Assembly (NCBI GenBank): GCA_002336895.1
Contig: DDFC01000031.1
Location: forward strand, 1 to 64,000
Direction of reading: 5' to 3'
DNA: 64,000 bases
Origin: Verrucomicrobiaceae bacterium UBA1938
Lineage (GTDB): Bacteria; Verrucomicrobiota; Verrucomicrobiia; Verrucomicrobiales; Verrucomicrobiaceae
Within the stretch, counting starts at the first letter, position 1. Each line of letters opens with the position of its first letter. The notes below the pieces were generated by a model. The model searched no databases, was not told where the DNA came from, and worked only from the letters and a program-made list of their open reading frames with translations. Below, one piece after another: positions 1 through 8,100 of this stretch. Both the position numbers and the translations under genes were made by a program.

Positions 1-2
1 CG

Positions 3-212
3 CTGCCGCCCTACTCTCCGGAACTCAATCCGGTGGAGCGCGTGGGGGATCTGATCAGGGATGCCACAGGCAACCGAGTGTTCGGCAACCTCAAGGAGAT
101 GGAGGCGGCCATTGAAAAGGAGATCAAGCCGCTATGGAGCGACCCCCAGCGGGTGCGCTCACTGGTTGGCGACGGCTGGCTCCGCTCTCAAGTAAACGCT
201 ATCTCCGATTGA
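3..212 (+). CDS. IS630-family transposase, C-terminal fragment (cut by window edge)
   Basis: The reading frame is open from the window edge and ends at a TGA at 210-212, giving 69 residues. It begins with LPPYSPELNPVER, the signature of the DDE endonuclease domain of IS630/Tc1-mariner-like transposases, in which the glutamate after N-P is the third catalytic acidic residue. The tail (GNLKEMEAAIEKEIKPLW) matches the usual helical C-terminus of this family. The upstream part is outside the window, so I cannot tell whether the element is intact or whether this is a two-frame IS630. No clear terminal inverted repeat could be identified in the 135 bp that follow. Confidence 0.85.
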   Translation: MPPYSPELNPVERVGDLIRDATGNRVFGNLKEMEAAIEKEIKPLWSDPQRVRSLVGDGWLRSQVNAISD

Positions 213-312
213 GAAACAGACCCGTTTTTAACTGATGATGGTATAAACTCTGCGTTGTTAAATCCGGATGCTTGTCGAAACAGTTGTCAGGGGGTCTTAA
301 GTTGTCTTTCCT

Positions 313-339
313 TTCCGTGCCTTCCGTGTATTCCGTAGG
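313..339. repeat. Three tandem 9-bp units just upstream of the EVE gene
   Basis: Three consecutive 9-bp units TTCCGTGCC, TTCCGTGTA and TTCCGTAGG lie 8 bp before the ATG at 348. They fill the place where a ribosome binding site would be expected, and no purine-rich Shine-Dalgarno is visible. Function unknown; slippage-prone tandem repeats here could affect translation. Confidence 0.6.
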
Positions 340-347
340 CCATCCCC

Positions 348-812
348 ATGAACCACTGGCTCCTCAAATCCGAACCCGACGTCTTCTCCTTCGACCACCT
401 GAAGCAGCGCCCGAAGAAGACCGAGCCTTGGAACGGTGTGCGCAACTACCAGGTGCGCAACATGATGCGAGACGACATGGCCCTCGGCGACCTCGGCTTC
501 TTCTACCACTCCAGCTGCGACGTCCCCGGCATCGCAGGTGTGGTCAAAATCGTCAAGGAAGCCTACCCCGATCCCACCCAGTTTGACCCCTCCTCCGAAT
601 ACTTCGACAAGGGCAGCAAGCACGAAGCCCCCCGCTGGCTCATGGTGGATGTGAAATGGGAGGCCGACTTCAAAACCTTCGTCACCCTCGACATGCTTCG
701 TGCGGACCCCAAGCTCGCCGACATGCTCATCCTCCGCCGCGGCAACCGCCTCTCCATCACTCCCGTCGAGGCGAAACACTGGGACCGCATCTGCAAATTA
801 GGCGGCCTGTAA
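348..812 (+). CDS. EVE domain-containing protein
   Basis: This 154-residue cytoplasmic protein matches the EVE domain family (PF01878, thymocyte nuclear protein 1-like) over its full length. Landmarks are the N-terminal NHWLLKSEPDVFSFD, the W-x-G-V-R-N-Y-Q-x-R-N motif around residues 29-39, the LGDLGFFYHSSC strand, and DPSSEYFD followed by PRWLMVDV. EVE domains are PUA-like folds that bind modified bases in nucleic acids; the cellular role of stand-alone bacterial members is not settled. The gene stands alone between a transposase remnant and a repeat-rich gap, and a REP-like hairpin starts one base after its stop codon. No signal peptide. Confidence 0.92.
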   Translation: MNHWLLKSEPDVFSFDHLKQRPKKTEPWNGVRNYQVRNMMRDDMALGDLGFFYHSSCDVPGIAGVVKIVKEAYPDPTQFDPSSEYFDKGSKHEAPRWLMVDVKWEADFKTFVTLDMLRADPKLADMLILRRGNRLSITPVEAKHWDRICKLGGL

Positions 813-846
813 AGTGGTCCGCACAGTCCCCTGTGCGGCGCTCCGC
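813..846 (+). repeat. REP-like hairpin, copy 1 (loop TCCC)
   Basis: Immediately after the EVE stop codon is a perfect 8-bp stem CCGCACAG / CTGTGCGG (819-826 and 831-838) with loop TCCC, followed by CGCTCCGC. The same 34 bp recur without mismatch at 42116-42149. Related hairpins with other stem sequences but the same kind of loop occur at 39027-39260. There is no T-tract, so it is not a classical intrinsic terminator. Confidence 0.8.
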
Positions 847-1078
847 CACTTTCTCTGCTCCGCGCTAACCTGACCACGCACATGCGAGCTAGGTGCCAGC
901 ACAAAGGTATGCACCTCGCGAAGCGCGTCGAAGGCAATCCTCTCTGCGATTTTTAGCATTGTATAGTTCAATGGACCGAGCAGGCCCCTTCATGCGCCAG
1001 CCTTAAGCCGACAAACTGCGAGTAAGACCGGGTGCTCAGTCAATGCAGCTTTTCGTTGGTGCTCATGATGCTCTCTCT

Positions 1079-1238
1079 TTCGCCACTCTGCTCCGCCAGA
1101 CACCAGCCCTGAAGGGGCTGCGTAACACAGCCCAAGGGTCAGCCGAGCCTAGGCGAGGCGACCCTGGGTATGAGACGCCTTTCCGGGAAGCAAACCCAGC
1201 ACCCCGCCACACACCCCGCCCACCAGCAGCGTTTGCAA
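1079..1238. repeat. Dispersed ~160-bp repeat, copy 1
   Basis: This stretch closely resembles 42737-42894: shared blocks include TTCGCCACTC, AGGGGCTGCGTAA, GGTCAGCCGAGCC, GCGAGGCGACCCTGGGT, GGGAAGCAAACCCA and CACCAGCAGCG. It can form small hairpins (AGCCC/GGGCT; AGGGTC/GACCCT). The short ORFs across it look like chance. The remainder of the gene-free 813-1325 region holds hairpin copy 1, nothing else recognisable between, and a run of nine C at 1316-1324 just before the next gene's 3' end. Confidence 0.75.
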
Positions 1239-1325
1239 GGAGCTCCGCCGAGCTAAGAGCGTGCCGCAAGCTCCCAAAACCAACGAACAACGCCTTTAAC
1301 TGAGCGGCACACCTGCCCCCCCCCA

Positions 1326-1916
1326 CTACTTATCCACCACCATCTCCGTCACACTCACCGTCCCATAGCTGAATCCCACACTCAGGTTCGCCTTCGCCCG
1401 CGCGATGGACGCATGCTCATACGTCTTCACAAAATCGCCCACCTTCACCGTGGCTTTGCTGCCGCGCAGCTCCACGCGGACCTTCGTCCACGCATCCGCC
1501 TTCAGCACCACCGCCTTCTCATTCCCTAGCGAGATCGACTTGTGGTCCTTCTCCTCTGGCGGGAAAGCACGCACGCCCATGCCTGCTGCGGAGAAAACCA
1601 GCCGGAAGACATGCCCCTCGGCGCTGTTCGCCGTGAAGATGATCGTCTTGTTTGCCGCATCTGGTTTCACCGCGAAATGGATCGCCGCATCCGTATAAGC
1701 CAGATCATAAAACAGGATGGGCCCATGATCTTTGTTCTTCTTGTACAGCGCATCATCCTGCGTGCAGGTGGCGCTGCCTTCCGCAAACTTCCACTCACCG
1801 CGCATGGCACGGCGGCCTTCAAAGCTCGTCGGCAGAAACTCATCCTTCAGCAGCGGAGCCTCTGCCGCGAAGGACGCAGCAGCGAGGAAAAGAAACAGGG
1901 CGGCTTTAAATTTCAT
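1326..1916 (-). CDS. Secreted DUF1080-like (concanavalin-fold) protein
   Basis: A 196-residue exported protein with a clear signal peptide (MKFKAALFLFLAAASFAAEA). The mature part looks like a single beta-sandwich: a strand pattern with HGPILFYDLAYTDAAIHFAVK, IIFTANSAEGHVFRLVF, and a terminal AKANLSVGFSYGTVSVTEMVV. This resembles the DUF1080/3-keto-disaccharide hydrolase and LamG-type sandwich families, though I see no certain catalytic residues. The ATG overlaps the upstream sulfatase stop by 4 bp (1913-1916), so it is the third gene of a translationally coupled sulfatase operon and probably works on the same glycan or packaging step. Family assignment is moderate; carbohydrate binding is inference. 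Confidence 0.7.
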   Translation of the reverse strand: MKFKAALFLFLAAASFAAEAPLLKDEFLPTSFEGRRAMRGEWKFAEGSATCTQDDALYKKNKDHGPILFYDLAYTDAAIHFAVKPDAANKTIIFTANSAEGHVFRLVFSAAGMGVRAFPPEEKDHKSISLGNEKAVVLKADAWTKVRVELRGSKATVKVGDFVKTYEHASIARAKANLSVGFSYGTVSVTEMVVDK

Positions 1917-3388
1917 GGCAGTGTCTTGGCGATCTTGTTGAAACCTTCGCGCACCGTTCCATCCGCACTGATCAGTGGCTGTGGATTCTCCACCCGGCCC
2001 AGCTCACGCACACCCGGCGCGTCCTTGGTCTTGTCTCCCAGGTCCGCCTTCATCGTCTCCGCGTGCTTCTCCAGCTGCGCCACGATGTCGGCATGCTCCG
2101 CCGCCACATTCTTCGCCTCGCCTATGTCCTCATCGAGATTGTACAGTTCCTTCTTCCCCAGATGCAGCTTCCACGCACCACTGCGCACTGCCTGCAAGTT
2201 GAAGCCCGCATAGTAATAAAACACATCATGCCCCTTAGCTTCCTTCTGCCCGAGCAGCACGGGCGAGATGTCCTTGCCGTCCAGCTTCAGCTCTCCCACG
2301 CTCTTGCAGTGCGCCACTTCACCAAAGGTCGGCAGCCAGTCCATGTGCGCCGTGATCGCCTTGGTCTCCGTGCCAGCAGGGATCCGGCCCGGCCACCACG
2401 CGATCGTGCACACGCGGATGCCGCCCTCCAGCGTGCTCCCTTTGCTGCCCCGCAGCGGCGTGTTGTCCCCCCCTTGATTCAGCGGGCCCCCGTTGTCGCT
2501 GGTGAAAACGACAAGCGTGTTCGAGTCCAGCTTCAGCTCCCGCAGCGTGTCCAGCACCTGGCCCACCGACCAGTCCACCTCGATGGCCCAGTCTTTCTGC
2601 AGGCTGATGCCTGACTTGCCCATGAAATCCTGATGCGGGTAATGCGGGAAATGCACTGCATTGTGCGGCAGGTAGAGGAAGAAAGGCTTCTTCTGATGCT
2701 CGCGGATGAACTTCACCGCACGCTCCGTGTAGCGGCGGGTGAAGGTGTGCTGCTGCTCCGCCTTCACACGCTCCACCACATTGTGGTCCTCGATCAGCGG
2801 CAGCGGTGGCTGCGCAGGCCCCTTGATTCCCGTCTCCGGCTCTGCGTCGGCCTTGGCAGCTCCTGCTTTGCCTTTGGCACCGGCCTTCGGCAGCGGCTGG
2901 TCCGGGTTGCTCTTCGAGCCCTCGGCTCCCGGCCCCATGTCATTGGAATAGGGAATGCCATAGTAGCTGTCGAAGCCCTGATTTGTCGGCAGAAACTCCG
3001 GCTGATCGCCCAGATGCCATTTGCCGATGCACGCCGTAGCATAGCCCGCACCCTTCAGCACTTCGGCCACTGTCGTCGCCTTCGGGCTCAGTCCCACAGC
3101 CGCTGCTGGAAACAGCACATGCGGCACCGGCAGCACCCGCTTCGGGTAGCAGCCCGTCATCATCGCTGCGCGTGATGGCGTGCACACCGGCGCGGCATAG
3201 TGATTCGTCAGCTTCATCCCCTCCTTCGCCATGCGGTCCAGATGGGGTGTCGAGATTTTGGCCCCAAAAGGCCCGATGTCCGCATAGCCCAGATCATCAA
3301 TGTTGATCAGCACGATGTTCGGCGTCTCGGCGGAGAAAGCAGAGTTCAGCAGGGCGAATGAAGAGAGAAGAAGAAGCAGGGGTTTCAT
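1913..3388 (-). CDS. Sulfatase (arylsulfatase A-like), exported
   Basis: This 491-residue sulfatase hydrolyses sulfate esters, very probably in the periplasm, since it has a signal peptide (MKPLLLLLSSFALLNSAFSA). The N-terminal metal-binding acids are D31-D32 in NIDDLGYAD. The formylglycine motif is C69-T-P-S-R73 in APVCTPSRAAMMTG, followed by the CIGKWHLGD lysine/histidine pair and FTSDNGG metal ligands. All key residues are present. An unusual Ala/Lys/Gly-rich insert (about residues 165-185, AGAKGKAGAAKADAEPE) interrupts the usual N-D-M-G-P ... L-P-L-I region. It is the second gene of the operon, 20 bp downstream of another sulfatase. Maturation needs a formylglycine-generating or anaerobic sulfatase-maturing enzyme, not seen here. 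Substrate unknown. Confidence 0.93.
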   Translation of the reverse strand: MKPLLLLLSSFALLNSAFSAETPNIVLINIDDLGYADIGPFGAKISTPHLDRMAKEGMKLTNHYAAPVCTPSRAAMMTGCYPKRVLPVPHVLFPAAAVGLSPKATTVAEVLKGAGYATACIGKWHLGDQPEFLPTNQGFDSYYGIPYSNDMGPGAEGSKSNPDQPLPKAGAKGKAGAAKADAEPETGIKGPAQPPLPLIEDHNVVERVKAEQQHTFTRRYTERAVKFIREHQKKPFFLYLPHNAVHFPHYPHQDFMGKSGISLQKDWAIEVDWSVGQVLDTLRELKLDSNTLVVFTSDNGGPLNQGGDNTPLRGSKGSTLEGGIRVCTIAWWPGRIPAGTETKAITAHMDWLPTFGEVAHCKSVGELKLDGKDISPVLLGQKEAKGHDVFYYYAGFNLQAVRSGAWKLHLGKKELYNLDEDIGEAKNVAAEHADIVAQLEKHAETMKADLGDKTKDAPGVRELGRVENPQPLISADGTVREGFNKIAKTLP

Positions 3389-3408
3389 GAAAAGAAGAAG
3401 TCGAAAGT

Positions 3409-4926
3409 TTAAGGATCCACCAGCTCAGGATTGTACATCACATTGCCCTGAGGAATCGCAGGCGTCACGCCGTCGGCGGGGAAGGTGGTCTTCACGATGC
3501 CATGCAGCTGCTCGGCCAGCTTCGCCTGCACTTCCGCCTGCTCCGGTTTGTCTGCCAGGTTGGTCAGCTCCTTGGGGTCCGTTTCGTGGTCGTACAGCTC
3601 CTTGCCCGCCTTGCCTTCATCCCATTCGGTGTAGCGATAGCGGTCTGTGCGCAGCGCATAGCCAAAGATTCGTTTCCCATCATCGCCCTTCGCGGCGCTC
3701 GCGCCCATGCGTTTGAAGCCACCACCACGCACCACCTGGCTCAGCACCCAGCCGCGTCCTTTCACCGTGGGGTCCTTCAGCATCGGGGCCAGGCTCTGCC
3801 CCTGGAGATTTTCGGGGCCCTTCACACCGCAGAGTTCTGCCAGCGTCGGATACAGATCGATCAGCCCCACCGGTGCCTGCGCCACTGCGCCCTTCTTCAT
3901 GCCCGGCGCAGCGATGATCAGCGGCACGCGTGCGCTTTCCTCAAAGAGGCTCTGCTTCTGCCACAGGCCGTGCTCGCCCAGGTGATAGCCATGATCACTC
4001 GTGAAGACCACGATCGTGTTCTCAGCCAGTCCAAGACGATCCAGCGCATCCAGCACCTTGCCCGCCTGTGCATCCATGAAGCTGATCGCAGAAAAATACG
4101 CCTGCACCGCTTGGCGGCGGAGGTCGTCCGTCAGCTTGTCCTGTTCCTTCTTATAGCTGCCTAGCGCTGGTGCGGGAAGGTCCGCCTGATCCTCCTTCAC
4201 TCCCTGCACCACCGGCATCTGCGCTTCGGGGTAGCCCTTGAACCACTTTTCCGGCGAGACATACGGCGTGTGCGGACGGAAGAAGCCGACGGCGAGAAAA
4301 AAGGGCCGGTCCTTCTCCTTGGCGCAGCGCTCCAGCACCCACTCGGCATCCTTGGCCTGCAGGCCGTCCGTGTGTTTTTCATCCGGCTCCGGAGAGGCAT
4401 ACCAGCTCAACGTGCCGCCAAAGTTGCCGGGCAGCAGGGAGAAAATCTTCGGATGCTCCACCAGCCGGTCACAGCCTGCGGGATTCAGCTCCATTTCCCA
4501 TGAGGCCGGATCATCATGACCGTTCGTCCCTATCGAGTTTGGCACCCCATAGTGATAAAGTTTTCCGATACGCGCAGCAAAGTAGCCGTCTCTCCGGAAA
4601 GCCTGTGGCAGGCTGATGGCCTTCGGAATCGACTGTCGGAAGACTTGAGAGTTGGTAAGGATTCCGGTGCTGTTCGGGTAAAGCCCCGTCAGCATCGAGT
4701 TCCGGCTCGGGCCGCAGAGCGGGAACTGGCAGTTCGCATTCTGAAAGCGCACCCCCCGTGCGGCCAGCTTGTCCAAGTTCGGGGTCTTGACCAGCGGGTG
4801 CCCGTAGCACCCCAGGCTGTTGTTCAGGTCGTCCGCCATCAAAAAGAGAACATTCGGTCTCTGAGCGGCTTGTAACTGCGAAGTGAAGACAAATACAGCG
4901 GTGGCGAGAAAGGTCGGGAGTCTCAT
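3409..4926 (-). CDS. Sulfatase (iduronate-2-sulfatase-like), exported
   Basis: A 505-residue exported sulfatase with signal peptide MRLPTFLATAVFVFTSQLQA. It shows the metal-binding D32-D33 in LMADDLNNSLGCYG and the formylglycine motif C71-G-P-S-R75 in QFPLCGPSRNSMLTG. The spacing, the GLYPNSTGI segment, and FTSDHGYHLGEHGLWQK are typical of the iduronate-2-sulfatase-like group, which acts on sulfated glycans. It is the first gene of a three-gene minus-strand operon (next gene after 20 bp) and is divergent from the first giant surface-protein gene across 208 bp, so a shared regulatory region is possible. The exact substrate cannot be read from sequence. Confidence 0.93.
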   Translation of the reverse strand: MRLPTFLATAVFVFTSQLQAAQRPNVLFLMADDLNNSLGCYGHPLVKTPNLDKLAARGVRFQNANCQFPLCGPSRNSMLTGLYPNSTGILTNSQVFRQSIPKAISLPQAFRRDGYFAARIGKLYHYGVPNSIGTNGHDDPASWEMELNPAGCDRLVEHPKIFSLLPGNFGGTLSWYASPEPDEKHTDGLQAKDAEWVLERCAKEKDRPFFLAVGFFRPHTPYVSPEKWFKGYPEAQMPVVQGVKEDQADLPAPALGSYKKEQDKLTDDLRRQAVQAYFSAISFMDAQAGKVLDALDRLGLAENTIVVFTSDHGYHLGEHGLWQKQSLFEESARVPLIIAAPGMKKGAVAQAPVGLIDLYPTLAELCGVKGPENLQGQSLAPMLKDPTVKGRGWVLSQVVRGGGFKRMGASAAKGDDGKRIFGYALRTDRYRYTEWDEGKAGKELYDHETDPKELTNLADKPEQAEVQAKLAEQLHGIVKTTFPADGVTPAIPQGNVMYNPELVDP

Positions 4927-5071
4927 GCGGCGGGGTGAAACGCGCCAGATCGGGTCATCTTGCCTGCTAAACTAGGCATGCAGCCACCTCCCGAGAATTA
5001 ATAATCAGCAAAGCGAACAATAAAAACCATAATTCGTGGGCTGCCGAGTGAAACCTTTAGAAACTACCAAG

Positions 5072-5090
5072 AAGTAATTCTTGCTTCGAA
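5072..5090 (+). promoter_or_regulatory. Upstream element shared by the two giant genes, copy 1
   Basis: AAGTAAT (5072-5078) runs into TTCTTGCTTCGAA (5078-5090), ending 44 bp before the giant gene's ATG. A 12/13 match, TTCTTGTTTCGAA, ends 43 bp before the second giant gene (21476-21488), also preceded by AAGTAAT. The surrounding gap 4927-5134 is AT-rich compared with its neighbours and must also hold the divergent sulfatase-operon promoter; I see no convincing sigma-70 pair or sigma-54 site. Confidence 0.5.
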
Positions 5091-5134
5091 CCTTCAAATT
5101 CCCTTAGCCTGAAGCCTATCGCTTTATTTCTAAT

Positions 5135-8100
5135 ATGAAGTTTCTACGCTCTTTCCGTCGCTCCATAGGCTCACTGCTGACGGTCTTGCTGCTCATCTGG
5201 CAGATCGGTCAGCCACTTCAGGCGGCCACTTTTGTTTGGAACACCAGCGCTCCAGGAACCTACAACTGGACAGATGCCGGCAACTGGAACCTGTCATCCG
5301 GATTCCCAAATGCCATTGATGACGTCGCCAGCCTGACTGCGAGCACCAGCGGTGTCCAGACTGTCAATCTCAACCAGCAGATCACCCTCGGCACGCTCAA
5401 CATCGGCGATAGCAGCGGCTCGGGCAATGCGGTCACCCTCGCCACAGGCACCATCGGCGCGCTGGTCATGGATTCGAGCAGCGGCACTGCGGCGATCAAC
5501 AAGAGCGGCAACGGTCTCGACGTCATTTCTGCCAGCACAGTCTTCAACGACACACTGGCCATCACCAACAATTCAGCGTCCGGCACTCTGACGATCTCAG
5601 GCGCACTGCGCTCCACCATCTCCGGCCTCACACTCAATGGGACAGGCGCTGTGACGACGGGCTCGATCGACATCTCAGGTGTCATCGGCACCTCAGGGGG
5701 TCTGACCAAAAATGACTCCGGCACCGCGCGTATTTCCGCTGCCAACACTTACTCGGGAGCCACGACGGTCAATGGCGGCACCCTCATCCTGAATGGGACG
5801 ACCGCACTGCCCGTTCGCAGCGCCGTCACCATTGCCAGTGGTGCCAGGCTCGACGTCCAGCAGGCCCTGACCATGGGGTCGCTCAGTGGTGCGGGCGCAT
5901 TGGACAACTCATCCGGTACCAATCGGGTCATCACCATTGGCAGGGACGACACCAGCACCACCTTTTCAGGCACCATTTCACCAACCACCACCTCCCGCGT
6001 GGCGATCACCAAGATCGGTGCAGGCATCCTGACTTTTGCCCCTTCGACCAACAGCACCTTCACCGGAGCCACCATCATCAGCGGCGGTGGCATCGTGCTC
6101 GATTTTGCCAGCATGTCCGCAGGCAGCATGTGGGCCAGCACCGCCACCACCATCTCCGGAGGAACTCTGACGGTGAAAGGAAAAAGCGGTCTTGCCGTGG
6201 CGCAGACGCTTGGAAACTTCACCCTGGGTGCCACCGGGGGCTCCATCATTCTGGATCCCAACGGCAGCACCTCCGGCACCACGCTGACCCTGGGTACTTT
6301 CACAGCCAGCACCTCCGGCAGCGCTCTGCTTGTTCAGGCGCCGGCCAACACCACTGTCAAGGTGACGACCACCAACGTCACCAACGGCATCTATGCTGCT
6401 GGCAGGGCTGTTTTCACTGATGGTGCGGGCAATTACAACTGGCTCAGCAATACCGGCGGCTCCTCTCCCTTCACCCTGAGCGGCCTCGGCACAGGTGTGG
6501 GCTCCACCCCGGCCTATACCGGTGCCCTGCCTGCCACTGGCGGCACCACCACTGCCAACTACACCCTGAGCGGCAGCCTCGCTCTGACGGGTGCCTCCAC
6601 ACCAGGAACGATCAAGATCACCAGCACAGCTGCCGGTCAGATTTTGGATCTGGGCACCTTTGGCATGACCATCAACCAGTCGGGTGTCCTGGTCACCGGC
6701 ACAGACGCTTACTCGATCAATGGAACCTCCGGCACCCTGTCCAGCACAGGCACCACGGATTTGATCATCCATCAGTACAATTCTGGCGGTCTGACCATCA
6801 ATGCGGGCATTTCAGGCTCGGGTGCGCTCGTCAAAGCCGGCACGGGGGTTCTCACCCTCGGCACCACCAACAGCAATACTTTCACCGGTGCTGTCTTCGT
6901 TGATGGTGGCACCCTGAGCTTCAGCAATGTGGCCGCTGCGGGTGCTGGAAGCCTGGGCAATGGTTCCACCACAGCTGTGACGCTGCGGGATGGTGCTACT
7001 CTGCAGTACACGGGTGCATCTGGCACCATTAGCGGTGCCGCGACGACGGCAGGAGCACACACCTATGCACTTCAGGGCGGCAATGCCACGTTTGACGTCA
7101 CTCTGCTGACGGCCCTCCTCAACCTCGGAGGCGTGGTCTCGGGCGCTGGCGGACTGACCAAGGTGGGATCAGGCACGCTCGCTCTCAGCGCCCTCCCGAC
7201 CTATACGGGGGCCACCACCATCAACGGAGGGGTTTTCCAGATAGGCATCACTTCATCGACGGGCGGTATTCCTGATCTGAGTCCGGTGATCCTCGGAAGC
7301 TCCGGCTCTCTGGACATCAATGGCACGGCGGCCAGTCAGACCGAGACGGTCGGCTCCCTCTCGGGCTCCGGCACCATCTTCAATTCCAACACCAACGCCA
7401 AGACCCTCGCGGCTGGTGGTGACAATACCTCCACCACTTTCTCAGGCGTTTTTGCTGCCTCCGGCTCCATCGCGGGTGGGGCTGCCACCGGTGTCGCCGG
7501 AAATGTGCTCAACAAGCAGGGGACTGGCGTGCTGACCCTGTCAGGCATCAACAACTGGACCGGCGGCACAAACATCCAGGGCGGTGTCATCCGTTTTGGA
7601 GTGGCGCAGGCGCTCAATACCACAGGCACCGTCACCATCGCCGTAGGCACGGGCCTGCCGGCTCTCCTGGATCTGAACGGTTATAATTTTACCTCGGCGG
7701 CCATCACCTTTGGCGGCACCAGCACCACCTCGACTGCGCAGGGCACGCTCAATCTCGGCACCGCCACGCTCACTCTGGGTGGGACGCTCACCTACACCAG
7801 CACAGGCAACCCTCTTGGCGCAGTCATCACGGGGACCGGAGCCGGCAACATCACCCTCAATGCAGCACGTACCTTTGCCGTCGCAGACAGCACCAGCGTG
7901 CCCTCCTCAGGCGGGTATGAACTCTCCGTCTTCGTTCCTGTCGGCGGTGCCTTCACTTTGACCAAGACCGGTGCTGGCAATATGCTGCTCGCCGGCAACA
8001 ACACCTTTGCCGGGCTCACCGTCCAGAGCACCGCCCCGGGCGGCACCCTCGTCCTCACAGGAGACAACACGGGAGTCACGGGAACGATCAATGTCAGCAG

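Noticed and set aside
1043..1326. Short open frames on both strands within the repeat at 1079-1238
   Set aside because: Open frames differ between repeat copies and have no domain; they are by-products of GC-rich repeat DNA.
4927..5134. Sigma-54 promoter in front of the giant gene, as known for some PEP-CTERM systems
   Set aside because: No GG...GC pair with the required 10-bp spacing could be found near the shared element in either upstream region.
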